64,000 nucleotides of DNA, from contig JAVJRK010000010.1 of NCBI GenBank assembly GCA_040218445.1, positions 930,001 to 994,000 on the forward strand, read 5' to 3'. Source of the DNA: UBA1479 sp040218445. GTDB taxonomy: Bacteria; Pseudomonadota; Alphaproteobacteria; Rhodospirillales; Casp-alpha2. Position numbers and translations under genes: made by a program. The notes under the pieces are model-generated. The model was not told the origin of the DNA. It was given only the letters and a program-made list of their open reading frames with translations, and did no database searches. Positions 1 to 12,817 of this stretch are shown here, piece after piece. The first letter of the stretch is position 1. Each line of letters begins with the position of its first letter.

Positions 1-697
1 CCAGGGCTTGGAACAGAGCCAGGTTGGGATCGCCGTCTTTCAGGAAAAACTCGGGATGCCATTGCACGCCCAGACAGAATTTACGGTCGGGCCGCTCTGC
101 CCCTTCGATCACCCCGTCGGGGGCAATGGCATTGACGATCAGCGACGCGGGCAATTCGCGGGGCGCTTCGTTATGGGCCGTATTGACCATGATCTCGTCC
201 TTGCCGACGATCCGGTGAAGCAGGGTATCCGGTTTGATGGCAACGGCATGGGCGGGTTCTTCCGCCGGTTTTTCGTTCAAATGGTCGATGGTCCCGTCTG
301 TTTCCGATTTCAGATCCCGGATCAGGTTGGCCCCTTCGACGGCGGCCAGAACCTGCAGTCCGGCACAGATCCCCAAAAAGGGTATGTCCTGTGCGATTGC
401 CGCGCGGGCCAGGGGGACTTCGGCCGCATGACGCGGGTGGGGCGGCTCGGCAACCACGATCTCGCCGCCGTAATAGACTTCAGGGAAGGGATAAAATCCG
501 CCCGGTACGATCACGCCGCCGACGGCCGCCAGATAATCGTCCCAGGCGTCGTTGATATAGGGCATGCCCACGGGCAGGCCGCCTGCCTTCCACACCGCAT
601 CGAAATAGGCACAGCGCAGGGCATAATGGGGGCGGCGGGAAAATGTGCCCTCTTCCTGATAGTCCAGCAGGACGCCGATAAGGGGCCGCGCCGTCAT
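1..697 (-). CDS. Class I glutamine amidotransferase, PuuD-like (gamma-glutamyl-GABA hydrolase type), 3' end cut by window
   Basis: Read on the reverse strand from an ATG at 697 the frame stays open to base 1, giving 232 residues; only the last few residues are missing. The nucleophile elbow FLGICAGLQVL lies near the middle and the His-Glu pair of the catalytic triad appears as VQWHPEF near the visible end, which is the peptidase C26 pattern. Family members hydrolyse gamma-glutamyl-GABA in putrescine catabolism or related gamma-glutamyl amides in the cytoplasm. No other putrescine (puu) gene is visible, so the substrate is inferred only. It diverges from the PAS-type gene at 800. Confidence 0.85.
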   Translation of the reverse strand, partial: MTARPLIGVLLDYQEEGTFSRRPHYALRCAYFDAVWKAGGLPVGMPYINDAWDDYLAAVGGVIVPGGFYPFPEVYYGGEIVVAEPPHPRHAAEVPLARAAIAQDIPFLGICAGLQVLAAVEGANLIRDLKSETDGTIDHLNEKPAEEPAHAVAIKPDTLLHRIVGKDEIMVNTAHNEAPRELPASLIVNAIAPDGVIEGAERPDRKFCLGVQWHPEFFLKDGDPNLALFQAL

Positions 698-773
698 GGT
701 TGTGCGGGCCTGGCGGCGGTGAGATTTGCGGTCAACGGTTGATCTCCCGTCTGCTAGAGGCCTAACCTAATCC

Positions 774-788
774 TGGGGTTATACCCCA
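774..788. promoter_or_regulatory. Small inverted repeat just upstream of the ribosome-binding site of the first PAS_5 gene
   Basis: TGGGGT-TAT-ACCCCA is a perfect six-base inverted repeat that ends directly against the purine-rich ribosome-binding stretch (AAGGGGAGAGG) of the gene starting at 800. It could be an operator or a hairpin that influences translation. It is short, so chance is possible. Confidence 0.3.
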
Positions 789-799
789 AGGGGAGAGGG

Positions 800-1330
800 A
801 TGGTCGATCATAAGCCGCTGACGACAGCATTGTCTGTCGACCTGAGGTTGATGGAACCCAGGTTGACGGAGTTGTTCGAATATTGGGACGGCCTTGCCGG
901 TCCGTCGGAATTGCCCCGTTGGGGCGGGGCGGCGAGCGATGGGTTCCGCCTGATCGACATCGCGCCGGACATCCTTTCAATTCTGACGATTGTGGACACG
1001 GGACCTGCCCCGGGCGATTTCATTTACCGGTTCTGGGGATCGGGGCGTTTCCTGTTTCTCGGCAACCGCCCGGATCCCACGGGCCGGCCGGTCCTTGAAG
1101 GGCTCAATGAATTGAACGCGGCGGATGTGTTGGCTCAATACCGGCAGGTGTACGACACCGGCCGCCCTGTTCTGCTGCAGAACACCTGGACGCTCGATAA
1201 TGGACTGATCGCCGAATGCCAGACCCTGCGGTTGCCGCTTGCCGCTGAAGAGGGCCAGGGCATCGGAAAGATTGTCGCGGCGACCAAGTTCATTCGTCAT
1301 GCGGACGAGGTCCGGCGCCTGCAAGAGTGA
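800..1330 (+). CDS. PAS_5-like sensory/regulatory protein, copy 1
   Basis: 176 residues, single domain, no membrane segment or signal peptide. The layout (an LxEYWDGL-type opening, a central LPRW segment, then a FIYRFWGSGR strand) matches the PAS_5 family of small alphaproteobacterial PAS proteins, which usually have no attached output domain and no known ligand. The ATG follows a strong AGGGGAGAGGG ribosome-binding site. The stop overlaps the open frame of the related copy 2 downstream, and the two are probably co-transcribed. Function is unknown; a ligand-sensing or protein-docking role is inference from the fold only. Confidence 0.7.
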   Translation: MVDHKPLTTALSVDLRLMEPRLTELFEYWDGLAGPSELPRWGGAASDGFRLIDIAPDILSILTIVDTGPAPGDFIYRFWGSGRFLFLGNRPDPTGRPVLEGLNELNAADVLAQYRQVYDTGRPVLLQNTWTLDNGLIAECQTLRLPLAAEEGQGIGKIVAATKFIRHADEVRRLQE

Positions 1331-1428
1331 GCCCAGGGGCAACCGGCCAGCCGGATGCAGCCGTCTCTATACCATCCGTCTACATGGCCATGGGAGTGGG
1401 GAATGGGTACCATTCAGCCAGGGAAACA

Positions 1429-2013
1429 ATGGCTGAAGACATGCCCGACGCACAATCCGTGACCACTTCGATGGGGTATCTGGAGTACAAATTGCTCCCT
1501 GTCGAAACAGGTCTCATGCCGCAAAAGATGCCGGAATTTCTGGCCTATTGGGATCGTCAGTGGGGCGATCGATGGGCCCCTGCGTGGTCAGAATTCAAAT
1601 TGTTCGACCTGCCGCCGCAGATGATTCCCATGACCGTGGTGGTCGATGTCGACGGCCAGGACCCGGAAGCAGCGCGCTTCGTATACCGGTTCTGGGGCAC
1701 GCGCCGGGCCGAACTTTACGGCAAGGAAACAATGGGACAGGAAGTCAGGGATGCCCTGCCGGACAAATCGGGGCCGATTGTCGCCGAGCAGTTGGGATTA
1801 ACGCTGAAGGCGCGCAAGCCCGTCCTGTTTCGCAACGTTTATCCGTTCAAGCCGGCGGAAAATGCGACCTGCATCACCCTGCGCCTGCCGATTACGTCAC
1901 CGGACGGTCTGCATGTTGAAAAAATCGTGAGCCTTGCGGTCATCGTCGACAATCCGGAAGCCTTCGTAGACTACGTCACGGCACCCGGCGGTTTTACGGA
2001 AAAAGGGGGCTGA
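1429..2013 (+). CDS. PAS_5-like sensory/regulatory protein, copy 2
   Basis: 194 residues from the ATG at 1429, chosen because AGGG lies five bases before it; an ATG at 1327 in the same frame would add 34 low-complexity residues and has no good ribosome-binding site, and the ATG at 1441 is a third choice. Like copy 1 it has the FLAYWDRQW opening, a hydrophobic core strand and a RFVYRFWGTRRAELYG motif, so this is a diverged tandem paralogue. No transmembrane or catalytic motifs are visible. It ends ten bases from the convergent gltD stop, with no hairpin terminator seen between. Confidence 0.7.
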   Translation: MAEDMPDAQSVTTSMGYLEYKLLPVETGLMPQKMPEFLAYWDRQWGDRWAPAWSEFKLFDLPPQMIPMTVVVDVDGQDPEAARFVYRFWGTRRAELYGKETMGQEVRDALPDKSGPIVAEQLGLTLKARKPVLFRNVYPFKPAENATCITLRLPITSPDGLHVEKIVSLAVIVDNPEAFVDYVTAPGGFTEKGG

Positions 2014-2023
2014 CGGGACCCGC

Positions 2024-3469
2024 TCAACGCGGCAGGTCGCTCGCCCCCATCAGGAACTCATCGATCGATCGGGCGCATTGACGGCCCTCGCGGATCGCCC
2101 AGACAACCAGGGACTGACCGCGCCGCATGTCGCCGGCGGCGAACACCTTGGGAAGGGATGTTGCGTAGGCGTCCGTGTCGGCCTTGACGTTGCCGCGCGG
2201 GTCGAGATCGACGCCCAGGGCCTCGATCATGCCTTCATGTACCGGATTGACGAAACCCATGGCCAGCAGCACCAGATCGGCCTTCAGGGTGAATTCCGAT
2301 CCCGGGACCTCGACCATGTCCATGCCGCCCTTGTCGTTGGGCTTCCATTCCAGGCGCACGCCGTTCAGGGCCGTAACACGCCCGTCCGGGCCGGCCGTGA
2401 ACGATTTTGTCATGACCGCGAAATCGCGCTCGCAGCCTTCCTGATGGGAAGACGAGGTGCGCATCTTCATGGGCCAATCGGGCCAGGTCAGGGCCTTGTT
2501 TTCTTTTTCCGGCGGCTCGGGCATCAGTTCCAACTGCGTGACCGAGGCCGCGCCGTGGCGGTTTGACGTGCCGACGCAGTCCGATCCCGTATCGCCGCCG
2601 CCGATCACGATGACATGCTTGTCCGTCGCCATGATTTCCGTGCCTTGGGGCACATTCGATCCGGCCACGCGGCGGTTCTGCTGGGTCAGGAATTCCATGG
2701 CGAAATGCACGCCGTCGAATTCACGCCCCGGTACCGGCAGGTCGCGGGGCTTTTCCGAGCCGCCGCACAGCGCCACGGCGTCGAAGTCCTTGACCAGATC
2801 GTCCGCGTCAATGTTTACGCCGACGTTGCTGTTGGGACGGAATTCCACACCTTCCGTCTGCATCTGGGCGATGCGCCGGTCGATCAGGTGTTTTTCCATC
2901 TTGAAGTCGGGAATGCCCAGGCGCAGCAGGCCGCCGATGCGTTCGTTCTTTTCGAACACCACGACCTTATGTCCGGCGCGCGCCAACTGCTGCGCGCAGG
3001 CCAGGCCCGCCGGGCCCGAACCCACGACCGCGACCTTCTTGTCCGTGTGATGTGCCGGGATATGCGGTTTGATCCAGCCCTTGGCCCAGCCCTTGTCGAC
3101 CAGCGAACATTCGATGGTCTTGATGGTCACCGGATCGTCCTGAAGGTTCAGGGTACAGGACGCTTCGCAGGGCGCCGGGCAGACCCGGCCCGTGAATTCG
3201 GGGAAGTTGTTGGTGGAGTGCAGAAGCTCCAACCCCTCGCGCCATTTGCCCTGATAGGCGTAATCGTTCCATTCCGGAATGATGTTGTTGACCGGGCAGC
3301 CCTGGTGGCAATAGGGGATGCCGCAATCCATGCAGCGCGCACCCTGTTCGGCCACTTCCGCATCGGAAAGTGGTTCCACGAACTCGTGCCAATGCTTGAG
3401 GCGCTCCTCAACCGGCCGGTACGACCGATCGTGACGCTCGATCTCCAAAAATCCTGTGGGTTTTCCCAT
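2024..3469 (-). CDS. gltD: Glutamate synthase [NADPH] small (beta) subunit
   Basis: 481 residues, the normal length. The N-terminal ferredoxin-like domain has the cysteine clusters CMDCGIPYCHQGCP and CPAPCEASC that hold 4Fe-4S centres. Two Rossmann folds follow: the FAD-binding VVGSGPAGLACAQQLA near residue 150 and the NADPH-binding VIGGGDTGSDC near 290. GltD oxidises NADPH and passes electrons to GltB, which makes two glutamates from glutamine and 2-oxoglutarate. The start lies three bases after the gltB stop, so the two are a translationally tight operon read gltB then gltD. Confidence 0.97.
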   Translation of the reverse strand: MGKPTGFLEIERHDRSYRPVEERLKHWHEFVEPLSDAEVAEQGARCMDCGIPYCHQGCPVNNIIPEWNDYAYQGKWREGLELLHSTNNFPEFTGRVCPAPCEASCTLNLQDDPVTIKTIECSLVDKGWAKGWIKPHIPAHHTDKKVAVVGSGPAGLACAQQLARAGHKVVVFEKNERIGGLLRLGIPDFKMEKHLIDRRIAQMQTEGVEFRPNSNVGVNIDADDLVKDFDAVALCGGSEKPRDLPVPGREFDGVHFAMEFLTQQNRRVAGSNVPQGTEIMATDKHVIVIGGGDTGSDCVGTSNRHGAASVTQLELMPEPPEKENKALTWPDWPMKMRTSSSHQEGCERDFAVMTKSFTAGPDGRVTALNGVRLEWKPNDKGGMDMVEVPGSEFTLKADLVLLAMGFVNPVHEGMIEALGVDLDPRGNVKADTDAYATSLPKVFAAGDMRRGQSLVVWAIREGRQCARSIDEFLMGASDLPR

Positions 3470-3472
3470 TAT

Positions 3473-8098
<4,626 letters not shown>

Positions 8099-8317
8099 GC
8101 GTTAACTTCCTATTCGGGGTTCCTTGAGAGACCCCTTAGATAGCAATCCGGAACTCCGACTCCAAATAAAAACCACCTCAAACTGACACAAAAATCGTTG
8201 AAAATTGGCCCGGTTCGGTCCTTATTCGCGGGTGCACAATCGGTAATCTCCTCCGCAGGCCCCCTTGGCAGCGCCCCGGGGATCGGATAGAAGACCCAAA
8301 AGTCGTAGGAGTCACGG
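8099..8317. other. Divergent intergenic region between gltB and uppP
   Basis: This 219-base stretch is richer in A+T than its flanks and must hold promoters for both genes. On the forward strand TTGAAA at 8198 is followed after 17 bases by CTTATT, a weak candidate for uppP. On the reverse strand TTGGAG and CTATCT are separated by 16 bases, a weak candidate for gltB. No riboswitch, tRNA or convincing operator was seen. An 84-codon reverse frame at 8110-8364 overlaps uppP and is not accepted as a gene. Confidence 0.4.
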
Positions 8318-9127
8318 TTGCCTACACTACATCTTGCGATTTTGGCGCTGGTACAGGGGGTCACGGAATTTCTTCCCGTGTCTTCCTCGGCCCATTTGGC
8401 GGTGACGCCGCAGCTGCTCGGCTGGCAGGACCAGGGGCTGGTGATCGACGTCGCCGTTCATGTCGGCACGTTGGGGGCGGTGGTCCTCTATCTCAACCGG
8501 GAAATCTGGGACATGGTGTCGGGCCTGGGGCGGATGCTCAAGGGCCGGCGCGACCCGGGCGCCAAGCTTGCGGGCCTGGTGATCCTCGCGACCCTGCCGG
8601 TGATCGGTGCCGGTTTCGCCCTCAACCATTATTATCCTGGGGGCCTGCGTTCCTTGGAAATCATCGCCTGGGCGACGCTCGGCTTTGGCGTGCTGCTGTA
8701 TATCGCCGACGGTGTCGGCATGACGCTCCGGCGGATCGAACATCTGGAAATTTCGGACGGGTTGCTGATCGGCATTGCGCAATGTCTGGCCCTTATCCCC
8801 GGCACCTCGCGGTCGGGCATCACCATGACGGTGGCGCGTCTGCTGGGCATGGAGCGCACGGACGCGGCGCGCTTTTCCATGCTGCTGTCGATCCCGGCGA
8901 TTCTGGGGGCGGGCGCGCTCAAAGGCTATGAGCTTTGGAAGTCGGGCGATGCGCAGCTGACCACCGATGCCTTCACGGCGGCGGGCCTTGCCTTCATCAC
9001 CGCGCTGATCGCCATCGCCCTGATGATGGCCTGGCTGCGGCGCGCCAACTTCACGCCCTTCGTGGTTTACCGGATCGTGCTGGGCCTGTTCCTGCTGGCC
9101 GTGGCCTATGGCTACGTGACGGTCTAG
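8318..9127 (+). CDS. uppP: Undecaprenyl-diphosphatase
   Basis: 269 residues. An integral membrane phosphatase that converts undecaprenyl diphosphate to the monophosphate, recycling the lipid carrier for peptidoglycan and other wall polymers. The two signature segments are present: GVTEFLPVSSSAHL near the N-terminus and PGTSRSGITMTVARLLGM near residue 165. Several hydrophobic helices span the rest. The best start is a TTG at 8318, seven bases after GTAGGA; this removes nothing from the conserved N-terminus. The stop overlaps the convergent ghrA-like stop by four bases. Confidence 0.96.
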   Translation: MPTLHLAILALVQGVTEFLPVSSSAHLAVTPQLLGWQDQGLVIDVAVHVGTLGAVVLYLNREIWDMVSGLGRMLKGRRDPGAKLAGLVILATLPVIGAGFALNHYYPGGLRSLEIIAWATLGFGVLLYIADGVGMTLRRIEHLEISDGLLIGIAQCLALIPGTSRSGITMTVARLLGMERTDAARFSMLLSIPAILGAGALKGYELWKSGDAQLTTDAFTAAGLAFITALIAIALMMAWLRRANFTPFVVYRIVLGLFLLAVAYGYVTV

Positions 9128-10074
9128 TACTTCGTTTTCGGATCGACGGTATTCAGCGGCGGCTGGCCCGCTTCCATCCTTTGAATGTTGGTGACATACC
9201 ATTCCGTCGATGAATTCGGCACGGTCAGGCTCGCCATATGCGGCGTGATGGTGACCTTGGGATGGGCCCAGAACGGATGATCCTGGGGCAGGGGTTCCGT
9301 ATGGAACACGTCCAAGGTCGCGCCCTCGATATGGCCCGAATCCAGCGCTGCAATCAGGTCGGCGTCGACCACATGACCGCCCCGGGCGCAATTGATCAGG
9401 AACGCCCCCTGGGGCAGGGCCGCCAGGGTGTCTTTATTGATGATGCCTTGTGTGTCCGGCGTCAGCGGCAGCAGGCAGATCAGGATTTCCGTGCGGTTCA
9501 GGAAGGGGATCAGCTGATCCTGCCCATGGAAGCTTTCGACCCCCGGGATTTCCTTTTTCGACCGTGACCAGCCGGCGACCTGATAATGCAGGGGCACCAG
9601 CTTTTTGGCGGCATCCCCGCCCAGTTCACCCAGGCCCAGGATGCCCACGCGGCGCTGTTCCGCATCGGCCTGGCGCATGCGCTTCCAGGTATTGTTGGCG
9701 GCGAACTTGGCGTAGACGCCCATCTTGCGATGGTAATGGATCGTCCAATAGATGGCGTATTCGCTCATCCCCTGGGTCAGGCAGCGGTCGACCAGTCGGA
9801 CCAGCGGCACACCTTCGGGCAGGTCAGGATCGTTCCACAGATGGTCGACCCCGGCCCCCATGGAAAAGACCGCCTTCAGGTTGGGCAGCTGTTTCAGGAT
9901 CCCCGGCTTGGGTTTCCACACCATGGCGTAGTCGATATCGGCCTTATCGCCGGTCTGGTCCTGGGCCGGATCGTCGGACCACACGCGGAAGTCAGCATCG
10001 GGCATCTGCGCAAGAAAGGCGTCCCGCCAGGGATCGGATTTTCCCTCGGCGGCCATGTAGAGAACGGTAACCAT
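9124..10074 (-). CDS. ghrA: 2-hydroxyacid dehydrogenase, glyoxylate/hydroxypyruvate reductase A-like
   Basis: 316 residues. The NAD(P)-binding signature GILGLGELGGDAAKKL lies near residue 150, the substrate and catalytic arginine region is NCARGGHVVDADLIAAL, and the catalytic histidine is in TPHMASLT near the C-terminus. This matches the GhrA group, which reduces glyoxylate and hydroxypyruvate in the cytoplasm. Its ATG overlaps the yejF stop by one base (TAATG), so it is probably the last gene of the yej operon. Why a 2-hydroxyacid reductase would be coupled to a peptide importer is not clear from sequence. Confidence 0.85.
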   Translation of the reverse strand: MVTVLYMAAEGKSDPWRDAFLAQMPDADFRVWSDDPAQDQTGDKADIDYAMVWKPKPGILKQLPNLKAVFSMGAGVDHLWNDPDLPEGVPLVRLVDRCLTQGMSEYAIYWTIHYHRKMGVYAKFAANNTWKRMRQADAEQRRVGILGLGELGGDAAKKLVPLHYQVAGWSRSKKEIPGVESFHGQDQLIPFLNRTEILICLLPLTPDTQGIINKDTLAALPQGAFLINCARGGHVVDADLIAALDSGHIEGATLDVFHTEPLPQDHPFWAHPKVTITPHMASLTVPNSSTEWYVTNIQRMEAGQPPLNTVDPKTKY

Positions 10075-11702
10075 TATGTCGAGACTACTCCGCTATCGTC
10101 GGCCTTCATTTCGAAGGCGGCGGCCATCAGGGCCTTGGTGTAGGGATCCTTGGGGTCGTCGATGATCTGTTCGGCGGAACCGAATTCGACGACCCGGCCG
10201 TTCCGCATCACGGCGATTTCGTGGCTGACGGCGCGGACGATCTTCAGATCGTGGGAAATAAACAGGTAGGCCAGATCGTGCTTCTTTTGCAAGTCGCGCA
10301 GCAGTTCGACGATCTGCGCCTGTACGGACATGTCCAAGGCACTGGTCGGCTCGTCCAGCACCATGAATTTGGGTTTCAGCACCAGGGCCCGGGCAATGGA
10401 TATGCGCTGGCGCTGGCCGCCGGAAAATTCGTGGGGGTAGCGGTCCTGCATTTCGGGTGTCAGGCCGACCTCGGCCAGGGCTTCGGCCACCAGTTGCCGA
10501 CGGGCCATGGCATCCCCGCCCAGGCCGTGGACGATCAGGCCTTCTTCGATGATCTGGCCGACCGACAGGCGCGGGCTCAAACTGCCGAACGGGTCCTGGA
10601 ACACGATCTGCATTTCCCGGCGCAAAGGTCGCATGGCCTTGAACTGCCAGCCCTGGATGTTGGCCCCTTCGAACAGGATGCCGCCTTCGGACCGTTCCAG
10701 CCGCAACAGGGCCCGGCCCAGGGTACTTTTGCCGGACCCGGATTCGCCGACGATGCCAAGCGTATGGCCGCGTTTGACCTCCAGCGAAATGCCGTCCACG
10801 GCCTTGATATGGCCGACCGTGCGGCGCAGGAAGCCGCGTTTCACGGGGAACCAGACTTTCAGGTTGTCACCTTGCAGGATGTTGGGGGCGGCGGCATCTG
10901 CCGGGTCGGGCCGTCCCTTGGGCTCGGCCGCCAACAGATGGCGGGTATAATCGTGGCCGGGGGTATCGAACACTTTTTGCGCCGCGCCCTGTTCGACCAC
11001 CTGGCCGTCGTTCATGACCGAAACCGTGTCGGCCATGCGCCGCACAATGCCCAAATCGTGGGTGATCAGCAGCAACGCCATGCCCAATTTCTGCTGAAGG
11101 TCCTTCATCAGCTTCAGAACCTGGGCCTGGATGGTGACGTCCAACGCCGTGGTCGGCTCGTCCGCGATCAGCAGGTCCGGATTGTTGGCCAGCGCCATGG
11201 CGATCATGATGCGCTGCTGCTGGCCGCCGGAAAATTCATGAGGCAGGGACTGCAGGCGCGCGGCCGCGCCCTCGGTCAACCCGACCAGGTCGAGCAGTTC
11301 CAGCACCCGCGCGCGGGCCTGTTTGGGCGTCATGTGCTGGTGCAGGAACAGGACCTCGGAAATCTGTTTCTCGATGGAATGCAGCGGGTTCAGGCTGGTC
11401 AACGGTTCCTGAAAGATCATCGCGATCTGGTTGCCGCGGATCGATCGCATGACCCCGCCGGGTGCCCCCACCAGTTCCTCGCCGTTGAAGCGGATCGAAC
11501 CCTTGGGATGGCGCGCCAAGGGATAGGGCAGCAACTGCATGACCGACAGCGCCGTGACCGATTTGCCCGATCCGGATTCACCGACCAGGGCATGGGTCTC
11601 GCCCTTTTCGATCGACAGGCTCGCCCCCTTCACGGCATCGACCGCATTGGGGCCGGCCCCGAAGGTCACATGCAGGTCGTCGATTTCCAGAAGCTTGGTC
11701 AT
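10074..11702 (-). CDS. yejF: Peptide ABC transporter, fused double ATPase
   Basis: 542 residues containing two complete ABC ATPase units. Each has Walker A GESGSGKS (near residues 40 and 325), a signature EFSGGQ and Walker B ending in DEPTTALD or DEPTSALD. This tandem fusion is typical of YejF, the energy-coupling subunit of the YejABEF importer of oligopeptides (including microcin C-like peptides in enterics). The C-terminal oligopeptide-type extension follows each unit. It follows yejE after a six-codon ORF and ends in a TAATG overlap with the reductase gene. Confidence 0.93.
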   Translation of the reverse strand: MTKLLEIDDLHVTFGAGPNAVDAVKGASLSIEKGETHALVGESGSGKSVTALSVMQLLPYPLARHPKGSIRFNGEELVGAPGGVMRSIRGNQIAMIFQEPLTSLNPLHSIEKQISEVLFLHQHMTPKQARARVLELLDLVGLTEGAAARLQSLPHEFSGGQQQRIMIAMALANNPDLLIADEPTTALDVTIQAQVLKLMKDLQQKLGMALLLITHDLGIVRRMADTVSVMNDGQVVEQGAAQKVFDTPGHDYTRHLLAAEPKGRPDPADAAAPNILQGDNLKVWFPVKRGFLRRTVGHIKAVDGISLEVKRGHTLGIVGESGSGKSTLGRALLRLERSEGGILFEGANIQGWQFKAMRPLRREMQIVFQDPFGSLSPRLSVGQIIEEGLIVHGLGGDAMARRQLVAEALAEVGLTPEMQDRYPHEFSGGQRQRISIARALVLKPKFMVLDEPTSALDMSVQAQIVELLRDLQKKHDLAYLFISHDLKIVRAVSHEIAVMRNGRVVEFGSAEQIIDDPKDPYTKALMAAAFEMKADDSGVVST

Positions 11703-11723
11703 CTATTTGAACACCTTGCTCAT
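11703..11723 (-). CDS. Six-codon ORF bridging yejE and yejF (possible coupling peptide)
   Basis: Between yejE and yejF the reverse strand reads ATG AGC AAG GTG TTC AAA TAG. Its ATG overlaps the yejE TGA (ATGA) and its TAG is directly followed by the yejF ATG. The segment is an imperfect 17-base tandem copy of the end of yejE (AAGGTGTTTAAATGAGC then AAGGTGTTCAAATAGAT), so it probably arose by slippage. It may let ribosomes pass from yejE to yejF; whether a peptide is made is inference. Confidence 0.35.
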   Translation of the reverse strand: MSKVFK

Positions 11724-12817
11724 TTAAACACCTTACGGGGATCGAAGGCATCGCGCACGGCTTCACCCACGAAGACCAGCAGCGACAGCATGATGGCGAG
11801 CGAGAAAAACGCCGTGAAACCCAGCCAGGGGGCCTGGATGTTGTTCTTGCCCTGGTTCAGAAGCTCACCCAAGGACGGCGATCCGGCAGGCAGGCCGAAG
11901 CCCAGAAAATCGAGGGAGGTCAGCGTGGTGATCGCGCCCGTCAGGGTGAACGGCAGGAACGTCAGGGTCGCCACCATGGCGTTGGGCAGCACGTGTTTGA
12001 ACATGATGACCGCGTCCGAGACACCCAGCGCACGGGCAGCCCGGACATAATCGAAATTGCGCGCGCGCAGGAATTCGGCGCGCACCACGCCGACGAACCC
12101 CATCCAGGAAAACAGCAGCATCAGGCCCAAAATCCACCAGAAACTGGGTGTTACCACGCTGGCCAGAATGATCAGCAGGTAAAGGATCGGCAGGCCGGAC
12201 CAGACCTCGATGAAACGCTGCGCCAGCAAATCCAGCCAGCCGCCGAAATATCCCTGCACGGCGCCCGCGGAAATCCCCATGACGGCGCTGATCACCGTCA
12301 GGATCAGGCCGAACAGAACGGAAATGCGGAACCCGTAGATCATGCGCGCCAGCACGTCGCGGCCCTGATCGTCCGTGCCCAGCCAGTTCTGCGCCGTCGG
12401 CGGCGAGGGGGCCGGGCCCGGCAGGTTCTTGATCACCGTGTCATAGGAAAAGGGGATAACGGGCCAGACCATCCAGCCCTTGTCATTGATCAGGTCGCGC
12501 ACGAAGGGATCGCGGTAATCGGCTTCGGTCGCGAATTCGCCGCCGAATTCAGTTTCCGCATATTCCTTTGCAAAGGGGACATAGACCCCGCCGTCGAAAT
12601 AGACCAGGAACGGTTTGTCGTTGGCGATCAGTTCGGCCCCCAGGGACAGCACGAACAGCACGACGAAAATCCACAGCGACCAATAACCCCGCCTGTTGCG
12701 GCGGAAATTGGCAAGCCGCCGTTCCGTCAGCGGGGTGATGCGAATGCCCAGGAAACGCCGGCCCGGCATGGGCGGCGGGGTGGCGGTTTGTTCGATGGCG
12801 GTGGTGTCCGGCATCAC
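11720..12817 (-). CDS. yejE: Peptide ABC transporter permease
   Basis: 365 residues. An N-terminal membrane helix (about residues 45-65), a long periplasmic insert with conserved acidic and aromatic residues, then five helices carrying the binding-protein-dependent permease loop (EFLRARNFDYVRAARALGVS) near residue 250. The insert and the DppC-like core are typical of YejE. It starts four bases inside the yejB stop (ATGA overlap), showing translational coupling. It forms the inner-membrane channel together with YejB. Confidence 0.93.
   Translation of the reverse strand: MMPDTTAIEQTATPPPMPGRRFLGIRITPLTERRLANFRRNRRGYWSLWIFVVLFVLSLGAELIANDKPFLVYFDGGVYVPFAKEYAETEFGGEFATEADYRDPFVRDLINDKGWMVWPVIPFSYDTVIKNLPGPAPSPPTAQNWLGTDDQGRDVLARMIYGFRISVLFGLILTVISAVMGISAGAVQGYFGGWLDLLAQRFIEVWSGLPILYLLIILASVVTPSFWWILGLMLLFSWMGFVGVVRAEFLRARNFDYVRAARALGVSDAVIMFKHVLPNAMVATLTFLPFTLTGAITTLTSLDFLGFGLPAGSPSLGELLNQGKNNIQAPWLGFTAFFSLAIMLSLLVFVGEAVRDAFDPRKVFK

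Noticed and set aside
8110..8364. 84-codon reverse frame in the gltB-uppP gap
   Set aside because: It overlaps the uppP N-terminus, has no ribosome-binding site and no family pattern.
10221..12050. 609-codon forward open frame over yejF and yejE
   Set aside because: Antisense to the well-supported ATPase and permease genes.
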